From Ramlibacter terrae (lineage in GTDB: Bacteria > Pseudomonadota > Gammaproteobacteria > Burkholderiales > Burkholderiaceae_C), in contig CP053418.1 in assembly GCA_013127575.1 (NCBI GenBank), positions 2,976,001-3,040,000 of the forward strand: 64,000 nucleotides of DNA, read 5' to 3'. Made by a program: the position numbers and the translations under genes. Below the pieces are notes generated by a model. That model saw only the letters and a program-made list of their open reading frames with translations. It did no database searches and was not told the origin of the DNA. This document shows, piece after piece, positions 1 to 12,000 of the stretch. The stretch's first letter is position 1, and each line of letters starts with the position of its first letter.

Positions 1-3000
1 TTGAAGACGTCGACTTCGCGCGGCTTGTTGGTCGTGTTGACCTGCAGCAGGAAGCCGCCGCTGACCCGAAGCCCGCCGCATCGATCAGCAGCGCGCCGCC
101 GGCGGTCATGGCATTGCCGACCTCGAGGCTGCCCCACAGGCCGCCGTCTTCGCCCCGAGCCAGGCCCGGGGTGCCGGTCACGTCGAGCGGACGCAGCAGC
201 GGCAGGTCGAGCGTGGCGGTGATGCCGAGCTCCAGCTCGGTCTCGGTGATGATGATGCTGAACTCGCCCTGCAGCGTCAGCGCCTCGCCGAACAGCGACA
301 GGTGGCCCTCGCCCACCGGGGCGACGTACATGCCATCGGGCTCCCGGCCCGGGGGCGCGGCGGGGATGGTGAAGGTGGCGAAGCCGGTCTCGTCCTCGAA
401 CTGCTCCGGCACCTCGTAGGTGATTTCTTCGCCGAAGCTGTTGAGCGTCAGGTCGAGCTCGGCTTCCAGGCTGGCGACGTCGCCCAGGTCGAAGCCGGTC
501 TCCAGCTTCATGCGCATGGCGATGCCGTCGCGGATCACCAGCAGGCCGGTGGCCTCGGACGAGATGCCGAAGCCGGCGGTGCCGATGTCGACGTTCACGT
601 CGGCGAACACCGTCAGGCCTTCGTCCTCGCTGAGGGTGAAGTCCATGACGCCGGTCATGCGGACCACGTTGAGGATGTTCGCCTCGATCGCGCCCTGCAG
701 GTGCAGGTACTGGCCGGTGTACTGCAGCACGATCGGCTCGGCCGCGCTGCCGGTCTCGATCGCGTAGCCGGGGGTCTTCACCTCCGGCTGGCTGGGGTCG
801 GCGACGTAGCTGCTCTTGGAGAAGTCGATGGTGGCGAACGACAGGTCCACCTCGACGTTCGTGTCGTAGCTGACGGCGCCCGATTCGTCCTCGACGAACT
901 GGCCGATGCCCAGCGTGAAGCGGGTGCCGGTGTTGATCTCGAGCAGCATGTCGGTGCCCCGGATCCTGACGTCGTCGACGCCGACCGGGCCCACCATGTC
1001 GATGCTGGCGTAGGCCGCCGGTAGACACCGACGCTGATGCCTTCGGTGCTGATCACCAGTTCCTTGGCCACAAGGATGCCGACGTCGAGGTTCTCGATCG
1101 CCAGGCCCACGGCGTCCGGATTCGCATAGGCCTCGTCGCCCTCGTCGATGCGGTCGTCGCCGTCGTCCAGGCGGTCGCGCCAGTACGGGCCGCTGCCGAT
1201 GAAGCCGTAGGCATCGTTGATGCCGATGGCCATGCTGGTCACCGTGGTCTCGGTGCCGTCGGACAGCGTGACGCGCTCGGAGCCCTTCTTGGTGAAGGCC
1301 ATCGAGGCGGACAGCTGCACGAAGCCGGCCAGGTTGATCTCGGCGTAGCCGACCTTGGCCTGCACGATCTCTTCGGAGAAGTCGACCAGGATCGTGTTGT
1401 CGCCGCCCGCCGGGATCGCCAGGCCGGCGGGCTTGGCGGTGATCTCGCCGTCGCCGTCCAGGTCTTCGCCGGCGTCGAGGATGCCGTTGCCGTTGGTGTC
1501 TTCGGTGGTCGCGGCGAAGCTCGCCTTGTAGTCGATGGCCGGCGGTCCGAACAGCTGCAGGATGCCGTTGCCCACTGCGCCCAGCGCGGGGACGTAGAAG
1601 GTGTTGATGTTGACTTCGACGTCGTGCGCTTCGACCTTCAGCAGGTCGTCGTCGATGCCCACCAGTTCCGCGGTGGCGATGCTGGCCTTCGCGGTGATGA
1701 ACTTGGGCGCGTACTGCTCCATGCCCGGGATCGCGGTCGCGAGCGACGGCGTCATGATCGCGAGGCCGAAGTCGACATCGGTGATCGCGAGGCCGACGGC
1801 CCCGGCGTTCACTTCGTCGTACTGGCCGTCGCCGTCGCCGTCATAGTGGTACGGGCCGCCGACGCCGGCGAAGCCGACCAGGTCCTTGCCGGCCAGCGTC
1901 AGGGCGTCGACCCGCAGCGGCAGCGGGTTCGGGATGGCGTTGTTGGTGCCTTCGTTGATGCTGTCGATCAGCGGGCCCAGCCGCCCGGGTTGACCAGCAC
2001 GTCGTACTGCTCGCCCTTGCGGAACGCCAGCGAACCGCGCAGGTGCAGGAACTCGGAAACACGGATCTCGGCGATGCCGATGTCCACGCCGAGCAGCTGC
2101 GTGCCGGCGAACGTGAGGTACACCGGGTCGCCGCCGGTTTCGACCTTGTAGCCGGCCGGGCGGCCGGCTTCGGCCGGGAAGCTGGCCGCGAAGTCGGCGG
2201 TGGCACGCATGAAGCCGCCGGCGGCCTTGCCGCCGTGGTTCACTTCGATGGTGATGTCCCGGGCCTGCACGGTGAGCACGTCGCCCATGCCGTAGGTGCC
2301 CGGGCTGTCGGCGTGCGCCTTCAGCGAGAAGAACTTCTCCGCCTTGATCAGGTTCGCCAGCGAGCCCTGCGCCTGGAACACCGACAGCGCGATGTCCGGG
2401 TTCTGCATGCCGAAGCCGAACAGGTCGTCCTGGTCCACCAGCGGCCGGGAGAAATCGGGCCCGCCCACGCCGACGAACATGTCGACGTCGGCAGCGCCGA
2501 AGGTCATGCCCTTGAACACGACGTTCTTGACGCGGGAGTAGTTGTCGTCCGCGCCGACGGCCAGCTTCAGGCCGTCGAGGACGGCGCCCGCGGAGGCGGG
2601 CAGCAGGTCCTCGACCAGGCCCAGTTCCCCGGGCAGGCCGGTGTACATCACCCCGGTGAACGTCTCGCCGAAGTTCAGCTTGAAGTCGCCGTTGAGGTAG
2701 ATGAAGTCGCCGAGGTTCAGCGTCAGGTCCGGCAGCTCGATGGAGCCGAACAGCGTGATGCCGAGGTTCGGGTCGAAGCCGATCGACAGGTCGAGGTTGC
2801 GGACGAAGTCCAGCGCGCCCTTCAGGAAGTCGGCGCCGGGGAAATCGACGTTGATGTCGAAGTCGGGCAGCGTCCCCAGCGACAGGCGCGGGAAGAAGCT
2901 GGACACGTTGAAGTCGGGAAGGTCAGGTCCGCCAGGTTCGGCAGGGTCGGCAGCCCGGGCAGCGCGCCGAGGAGGATGCCGTCCAGTCCAGGTCCGGCAT

Positions 3001-6000
3001 CTCGAAGGTGAAGTCGAGTTCCGGGATGTCGAGCGTGAACAGGTCGAACAGGCCGAGCTTCGCCTTCAGGCCGATGCCCAGCAGGGCCGCGTCCTGGTCG
3101 AAGACGTACTCCTCGCCTTGCGTGCCGACCGGGATGTGCAGGCCCTTGCCGTCGTCGTACTGGCTCCAGTCGACGAAGATCGGCACGGGGTAGCCCTTGA
3201 CCACGCCGCCGTTCAGCTCGAAGCGCAGGTCCGTGGCCTCCAGCGTGACGAAGGGGTCGGTGCCCACCAGTCCGGCGCTTTCCGCCGTGGCTTCCAGCGT
3301 GTAGAAGCGCACGCCGTTGATCTCGACGCCAGGCGCCACCGCGGGGGTGACCATCGCCAGCGCGAAGTCGAGGTCGCTGACCTGCAGGCCGATGGCGTCT
3401 TCGTTGTACTCGTAGACGCCGTCGTTGTTGTCGTCGGTGCGGTACGGGCCGTTGATGCCGGCGAAGGCGTAGACGTCCTTGGCAACGACCACCAGCGCCT
3501 GGCCGGGCATGGCGGCTTCGAAGCCGAGGATGTTGTAGTTGACGCTTTCCGGGGAACTCGCGGCGGAAGCTGAAGCCGCCTTCGAGGGTGAGGATGCCGG
3601 CGACGTTCGCCGTCGCCTCGCCGACGGTGGCCTCGACGATGGAGTTGTCGTAGTCGATCGTGACCGGCGCGCCGCCGGTCTGGATGACGTAGCCGTCCGT
3701 GGTTTCGCCGTCCTCGTTCTCCACGCCCGCCGAGAAGTCGACCGAGAAGCCCTTGAGCGTGCTGTCGTTGATGCCGACGGCGATGTCCTTGAGCGTGAAG
3801 TCGATGACGTCGCCCATGCCGACGAAGCCGGCTTCGGCGGCCGTCGCCTTCAGCGCGGTGAACTTCGCCGTGCCCGGGGGGCCGATCGCGCTGTTGGGCC
3901 GGAACACGGCCAGCCCGAAGTCGAAGTCGTTGATGACCAGGCCGATCGCATTCGGGTTGATGTCGGGATCGGTGCCCGCATCCGTGCCGTCCGCCATCAG
4001 GTAGGGGCCGCCGACGCCGACGAAGGCGTTGACGTCGCTGCCGCCGAACTCGATGCTGCTGGTGTTGATCGTGGTCTGCACGCCCGGCACCGGGGTGTTG
4101 ACCTTCAGGTCCACCGACGCGCCGCGGCGGAAAGCGAAGTTGCCCGAGATGTAGACGAACTGCGAGACCGCCAGCACGGCGTTCCTCACCTGCGCCTCGA
4201 TCACGCCCTCGGTGAAGTCCGGGAAGATCGGCGCGTCGCCGGTCGCGATCTCGAGGCCCTGCTCGCCGAAGCTTTCCTTGAAGTTGACGACCGGGGTTCC
4301 CCGGACGGAGCCGCCCCAGCCCTTGCCCCAGTTGACCGCGACCTCGATGTCCTTGCCTTCGAGCTGGAAGATGTCGCCGCCGCCGGCGACGAAGAACTGC
4401 GAAGCGGTGGCGCTCAGCGCGGTGAAGCGCAGCTTCACGTCCTTGGCGACCGGCGTCAGGATCGACAGGCCGAGGTCGACGTTCTCCCAGCACCCAGGCC
4501 GAACACGTCTTCCTGTTCGTCGACCGGCGTCGCGCTGTCGAAGTCGGGCACGCCGTAGCCGACGAAGACGTCGACGTTGCGCATGCCGATGTTGAACGTA
4601 TCGACCCACAGGTTGGTGATGCGCGAGCGGTCCGACGACACGTCGGCCACGGTCTCGATCTTGGCGAGCTGCGCGCCCACCTGCGCCAGGTCGGTGGCGG
4701 TGAGGCCGGTTTCCACCGTGACCTTCTCGCGCACCCCCTTGTCGAAGGCGAAGGAGCCGCTGACGTAGATGAACTCGTCGAGCTGGAAGGTCGCCTCCTG
4801 CACCGTGGCGCCGATGCCGCCCTTGTCGAAATTCAGCGTGACCGGCGTGCCGCCGGTGGCGATGTCGAGGCCGCCGTCGAAGCTGCCGGCGAAGTCGATG
4901 TACGGGGAGACGGTGCCGCTGGCGCCGCCCCAGGCCGCGCCGCGGTTGGCATGCACGGCGACGCCGCTGCCCGAGAGCTTGAGGAACTCGTCCATGCCGA
5001 CGAAGCCGGCCTCGTCGGCCGTGGCCGAGAGCGACCACATGCGGCCCACGCGGGCCGTCGGGTCGCGGAACATCGCGAGGCCGAGGTCGAGGTTGTCGAT
5101 GACCGGGCCGACCGCATCCTCGCTGCGTTCGTCGCCATCCGGGGAAGTACGGTCCGGAGCCGATGAACACCTTCACGTCGGAGAACCCGATCGTGACCGG
5201 GTTCATCGCATAGTCGTCCGGCGGCTGTGGTCGCTGCCGGCCAGCGCCGCCAGTTGCGTGCCGAGCCCGGCGGCCGACGCCAGGCTGGGCGTGGCGTCGT
5301 AGCCGGTGATGATGTCGACGCGGACGCCTTCCTGCTTCGTGAGCGCGAACCCGCCTTCGACGTAGATGAAGTCGTCGATCTGGATCAGCGCGTGGCCGAC
5401 CGAGAAGCCCACGGTGCGATGGTCGAAGTCGAGCTCGACCTTTTCGCCGCCGGTGAGCACCTCGAAGACGCCGTCGTCGGAGCTGGCTTCGAAGTCGATG
5501 CTGGGGGCCAGCGTCAGGCCGGCCCACTTGCCTCCGTGGTTCATCTGCAGGTCGAGATCGTCGATCTCGAAGTGCATCGGGCCCCCAGGTCATGTCCACC
5601 GGGTTGTCCCAGTGGCCCTTCATGGCGTACATGCTGGGCAGCAGCGTCGCCAGCGCCGGATTGGCGGCGCGGAAGGTCGCGAACCCGATGTCGATGCCTT
5701 CCAGCGTGAACAGCGGGTCGCCCGGGTCGCCGACCACCACGCGAACGTCGGTGGCGCCGAAGGTCACCACGTCCATCGGCAGCCCGGTGAGCGTGCCGTT
5801 GTCGGTGGACAGGTAGGAACCGGCCTTGGTCCGCAGCTGCGAGATGAGGCTGGTGGTCGCCGGGTCCACGCTCGTCGCGGGCAGCCCGGTGTTGATCGTC
5901 ATCGGGACGTCGGTCGACTTGGTGAAGGCGAAGCTGCCCGACACCTCGAAGAAATCACCCAGCCGGATGGCGGCGCTGGCGACCGAGAAGCCGACCACCG

Positions 6001-9000
6001 ACGTGTCGAAGTCGACGACCATCTCGTCGCTGCCGTCGCCGGACGGGATCGCGTAGCCCTCGGCCCCGAAGCTCGACTTGAAGTCGACGTACGGCTTGGC
6101 GGCGGTCGCCGCATTGCCGCGCCATCCGGCGCCGATGTTGGCGAACACCTCGATGTCGCTCGCCGCGAACCCGAAGGCGTCGTAGTCGATATCGATGGCG
6201 TCGCCCGCCCACACGATCTTCAGCGCGGTGAACTTCGGGACGATGCGGTCCGGGTCGGCCGCCAGCGTCGAGGTCATGATGACCATGCCGAAGTCGATGT
6301 TCTCGAGCTTGAAGCCCTGCGCGTCGGGGTTCAGGTCCTCGTCGGCGTCGAACAGGCCGTTGTCGTTCTCGTCGATGAAGTACGGGCCCAGGCCGACGAA
6401 GATGTCGACGCCGCTGGCGCGCAGCGTGGTGGTGTCGACCGCGAGGTCGGTGATCGTGGACAGGTCCGTCGAAACGCCGTCGACCTTGGCCAGGCTGTTG
6501 CGGATGGATGCCGGCGAGCTGCTCGTCAGCCCGGTGACGACGTCGACCGTCGTGCCGCCGGTCTGCTCGAAGTAGAACCCGCCGCTGACGTAGATGTAGT
6601 CGGAGATCGCGAGGGTCGCGCGGCCGATCGAGACGGCGGTGTACGCGTCGCGGTCGCCGTCGAAGTCGAGTTCGACGGTTTCCGTGTCGCCGGTTTTCAG
6701 GGTGATGGGCAGCGAGCCGAAATCGATCACCGGGCCGCCCCCCGGGCGCCCGCGCGGTTGATCTCGACCGAGATGTCTTCGGCGCTCAGCGTGACGAAGT
6801 CTTCGAAGCCCGTCATGTGGGCAGTGCCCACGTCGGCCTTCAGGGCCATCCGGTGTGCGTCGGGTCCGTCTTGTCGCTCAGCAGCGCCAGGCCGAAATTG
6901 CCGTCGGTGATCTCGAAGCCCATGGCTTCGTCGGTGCCGCCGTCGACGCCCGCGAAAGCGCGGGCGTTCGAGGCGCCGATCGCCAGCGTCGTCGACTGGA
7001 TCGTGTCCGTCGCATCGGCCAGCTGCACCGTGCGGGTGTCCTTGGTGATGACGAACTCGCCCTCGACCTGCACGAAGCCGAAGATGTCGATGTCGAGCGT
7101 GCCCGCCGCTTCCATCATCTCGCCGCGCGTGCCGTCGAGGGTGAAGGTGAACTCGGAGTCGATGCCGGTGGCGACGGTGAGGTCGGTCTCGGTGAAGTCG
7201 ACGACCACGGTCTTGGCGTCGGCGCCGTCGATGTCGTTGGTGGTGGATCCCGCGCGGATCGCTTCAGGCCCGCGGCGCCGCCTTCCGGCGTGACGGCCAC
7301 GGTCATGGTGCCGACGTCCACGCCTTCCAGGCTGCCGCCGAAGCGCACCGTCATGCGCTTGCCGCTGAACGAAACCACTTCGACGTCGGCGCCGGCCGGC
7401 CTTCGAACGCGGCATCGACCGCCGCCTGCGCCTCGGCCAGCGTGGCGCCGATCGAGATCGCGCCGGTCGTGTAGGTGACGCCTGCGTGGTCGAGCTCGAG
7501 CACGAAGCTCGCTTCACGGGCGTTGGTGGTGATGGTGACGCGCTGCTGCTCGGCGACGGCGCCGGCACCCTTGCGCACTTCGAACGGCGTGGCCGTGGCG
7601 TTCACCGGCCGGAGAAGTCGGTGGTGAAGTCGGCGATGTCGCGCCCGGCGAGCTCGCCGCGGAACGTCACGCTGAAGTTGGCCAGTTGCGAGCCCGGCGC
7701 GGAGGCCAGCGCGGCCACCAGCACGTTGCCGGCGCCGATGCTGTCCAGCGCTTCGAGGGCGGCACGGATGTTGCCGGCCATCGTGGTGGCGTCGGCGGCA
7801 TAGGCGATCGCCTGCGTCGTCTCGCCGTCGTGCTCGATGGTGAAGCTGCCGCTGGGGCCGGAGGCGTCCAGCGCCACGGCGACCTGCAGGTTGGAGATGT
7901 CGCGGCCGGCGAAGCCGCCGCCGAACGCCACCAGGTAGGCGCCGTCCACTTCGGTGACGCTGATGTCCCCGTGCTGCGACAGCAGGCCGCCGCCGCTCGT
8001 GGTGGCGGCCAGCAGGGCCGCCTGCACGTCGGACGCATCGGCGCCGAGCGCCAGGTCGGCGGTGGTGTACGTCTGGTTGACGTGGCGCAGCTTGAGCTGG
8101 AAGGTGCCGGTGCCGGTGGTGGCGATCTCGACCCGCTGCGTCTCGCCGGTGGCGACGGAGCCCGCGCGTTTGGTCAGCGGCGTGATGTCGCCGGACAGGG
8201 CCTCGACGACCTCGATGTCGGCGATGTTCCGGTTGGCGTGGTGCCGCTGAAGGCGATGTCGTAGCGATGGCCGCCGCGGTGGTTCTGGTCGAAGCTGACC
8301 GTGATGCCGGCCGTCACGCCGAACAGGTCCTGCAGCGCCTTCTTGATCGCCGCCTTGTTGTTCTCGACGTCGTTCTGGTGGAAGCGCACCGTCTGCGGCG
8401 AGCCGCCACCGGCCAGCGCGATGGTGTACGTGCCGGTCGTGCTGTAAGGCGTGCTGAAGACCAGCGACTTGATCTCGCTGACGCCCAGCGCCATCGCCAC
8501 GGCCTGCGTGACGCTCACGTCGACCGCCGGCACGTCGCCGCGCAGCGCCTCGATCGTGATCTGCTTGACTTCGTCCACGCCGCCTTGCGCCGGGACGGTG
8601 GCGGCCACGCTGCCGCTGGCCGACACGGCCCCGGCGTTGGCGGTGATGCCGGTGACGTCGACGCCCGACAGCGTGCCGATGAATTCGACGGTGTAGCCGC
8701 CGATGCGCGTGCCGGTGACCTGCACGTTGGAAGCGCCGACGCCGGCGAGCGAGCCGATGGCCGCCTTGAGGTTGGCGATGACCTGCGCGTTGCTCAGCGC
8801 GCTGCCGACGGCGGCGGTGGCCGTCGTCGCGCCCTTCTGGAATTCGACCGAGCCGGTGGCCGCGTCGATCTGCAGGCCGAGCTGGGTGTTGACCTTGATG
8901 ACCGACGGCGGAACGGCCGCGACCAGCACGCCCTTGTTGATGTCCACCGAGAAGTCGGAGACCTCGAGGGTCATGTCCTCGATGCCGACGAAAGCGGCCA

Positions 9001-12000
9001 GGCCGGCGCTCGCCTGCACGGCGGTGTACTTGTGCGCGGGGTTGGCCTTGTCGGTCATCAGCGCGACCGCGAAGTCCACGTCGCCCAGCCCCAGGCCCGG
9101 GCGGTCGCCCTCGTCTTCGCTGTCGGCGTTGATGCCGGCGAAGGCGTCGATGCCGCTGCCGCCGATGGACAGCAGGTCGACGTCGATCTCGCTGCCGTCG
9201 GACAGCGTGACCTTCTGCGAGCGCTTCTCGATGCCGAACTCGCCGTCCACCGTGAAGAAGCCGCCGACCGCGATGGTCAGGTGGCCGGTGGCCTTGAGCG
9301 AGTCGCCCTTGCTGCCGTCGAGCGCCAGGTCCAGCGTCTCGACGTCGCCGATGCTGACCGGCAGCGGGCTGGCACGGAAGTCGACGACGGTGCCGTCGAC
9401 GGCGCTGGCGCGGTTGATCTCGAGTTCGAGGTCCGTCACCGCCAGCTCGAAGCCCGGGAGACCGACGAAGCCGGCGGACCCGACGTCCGCGTACATCGCC
9501 GTCCACTTGCGCGAAGGCATCGCCTTGTCGCTCATCATGGCCAGCGCGAAGTCGACGTTCGTCAACTCCGGGCCCATCGCGTCGTCGGTGCCGCCGTTGA
9601 CGCCGGCGAACAGGCGCGCGCCGCTCGCGCCCAGCGTCAGCAGGTCGACTTCGACCTCGGTCGCCGCCGGGTCGTTCAGCACCACGTGCGTGCTCGACTT
9701 CTCGAACGCGAACTCCGACGTCATCTGCACGAAGCCGAACAGGTCGATGTCGAGCTCGCCGCCGGCGCGCAGCAGCTCGCCGCGCGAACCGCGCATGTCG
9801 AACTTGATGGTGTCCGTCTCCAGCGGGCCGGTGGCCACGAACAGCGGCGTGGCGGCGTGGTCGACGACCGGGCCCTGCGGCACGCTGCCCTTGTTGATCT
9901 CGACGAACAGGTTGGTGGCTTCGACTTCGATGCCTTCGATGCCCACGAAGGCGACGCTCGCCGCGCCGGCCTTGAGGCTGGTCCAGCTGCGGCCGGCGGC
10001 GGCGCCCGGCGCGACGCGTTCGCTCATGAGCGCGAGGCCGAATTCGACGTCGTCGAGCGCCGGCCCAGCGCGTCGTCGGTGCCGCCGTTGATGCCGGCGA
10101 AGGCGTCGAGGCCGGTGGCGCCGATCGTCAGCAGGTCGACGCCGACCTTCACCGCCGCGTCGTCGGACAGCGTGACTTCGCTGCTCTTCTTCTCGATGGC
10201 GAAATCGCCCTCGGCCGGAAGAAGCCGAAGATGTCCACGGCCGGTGGCCGGTGGCGCGCAGCAGTTCGCCGTCGGCGCCGTCCATGTCCAGCGTCAGGAA
10301 GCTGCTGGTGCCGGTGGCGACTTCGAGCGCATCGGCCGCGAAGTCGACGATCGAGCCGTCGGCGGCCGCGCTGTTGACCTGCACCGACAGCGACTCGCCG
10401 GCGATCACCAGGCCGTCCACGCCGACGAAGCCGGCGGAAGCGGCGGACGCCTGCAGCGCCATCCACTTGCGGGCCGGCGCGTTCTGGTCGGCCATCAGGG
10501 GCCAGGCCGAACTCGACGCCGGAGAGTTGCAGGCCCGGGGCCGCATCGGTGCCGCCGTCGATGCCGGCGAAGGCGTCGAGGTTGCTGGCGCCGACCGTCA
10601 GCAGGTCGATCGCGACCGGCGTGGCGGATTCGTCCACGTTCGCGGTCGCTTCGTCGTCCGCGAGGGTCACGAAGCCGGTCTTCTTCTCGAAGGCGAAGTC
10701 GCCTTCGACACGAAGAAGCCGAGCACGTCGAGCGTGGCATGGCCGGTGGCGCGCAGCAGCTCGCCGTCGGCGCCGTCCATGCCCAGCGTCATGTGCATGC
10801 CGGGGCCGGTCAACACTTCGAGCGGCGAAGCGGCGAAGTCGACGACCGTGCCGCCGAGCGGCACGTCCGGACGGTTGACCATGACCTCGAGGCCGGTCAG
10901 CGAGAACTCGACCTGTTCCAGGCCCTTCAGTTCGACCGCGCCGGCACTGGCCTGCAGGCCCATCCAGCTGCGCGCCGGCGTCGTGACGCCCACGCCGAGG
11001 TGTTCGCGCATCATCGCCAGCGCGAAGTTGGCGTCGGTCATGCGCAGGCCGAGTTCGTCGTCGTCGCCGCCGTTGATGCCCGCGAAGGCGTCGACGCCCG
11101 ACGCGCCGATGGTCAGCAGGTCGACCTCGACCTCGGTGGTGTCGCTCAGCGTCACCGTCTCGGTGCTCTTGGTCAGCGCGAAGCCGCCTTCGACCACGGA
11201 AGAAGCCGAAAGCGTCGATCGTGAGGTAGCCGCTGGCTTCCAGCAGCGCGCCCCGCGAGCCGTCCATGTCGAACGTGATGCCGTCGTCGGTGCCGGTGTC
11301 GATCTCCAGCTGCTGCTGGGCGTAGTCGATCACGGACAGGTCGGCCGCGGCGCGGTTGATGGTGACGTTCAGCTCGGTGGCGCTGATCTCCGTGCCGTCG
11401 ATGCCTTCGAACGCCACGCTGCCGGCCTTGGCCTGCACGCTGGTCCAGCTGCGGGTGGTGTCCTGGCGGTCGGTGGCCAGCACGACGCCGAAGTTCACGT
11501 CCGACAGGCGCAGTCCGACGGCATCGCCGTCCTCGCTGTTGCCGCCGACGCCGACGAAGGCGTTGCCGCTGCCGCCGAGCGTGACCAGCTGGGCGTCGAC
11601 GACGGAGCCGTCGGCCAGCGTGACGCCGCCATAGCCGCTGCTGAAGGTGAAGAACCCGTCGAGCTGGAAGAAGCCGAAGGCGTCGATCAGCAGGTTGCCG
11701 CTGGCTTCGGTCAGGTTGCCGCGCGCGCCGTCCAGCGTGAAGGTGAATTCTGGCCCGGATCGCTGCCGGTGGGCACCGTGAGGTCCGTCGCGTCGGCGCT
11801 GAAGTCCACCACCACGTCCACGGCCGGCGCGGCCTCGATGGTTTCGGTGGAGCCGGTTTGCAGCACGGTGAGTTCGGCGGCGCCGGCCGGGTGCCCGCGT
11901 CGGCCTGCAGGGTGGCCACGTCGGTGCCCGCGAGGCTGCCGCCGAAGCGCACGGTGAGGCTCTTGCCGCTGAAGGCGACCACGTCGATCGCGGCGCCGGC

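Noticed and set aside
8267..11224. Plus-strand open frames of up to 985 codons opposite the giant gene (also 15875-18700)
   Set aside because: They are antisense shadows of GC-rich repeat codons. Their translations are Arg/Ala/Val/Asp/His/Gln-biased with no domain motifs, while the minus strand shows clear repeat modules.
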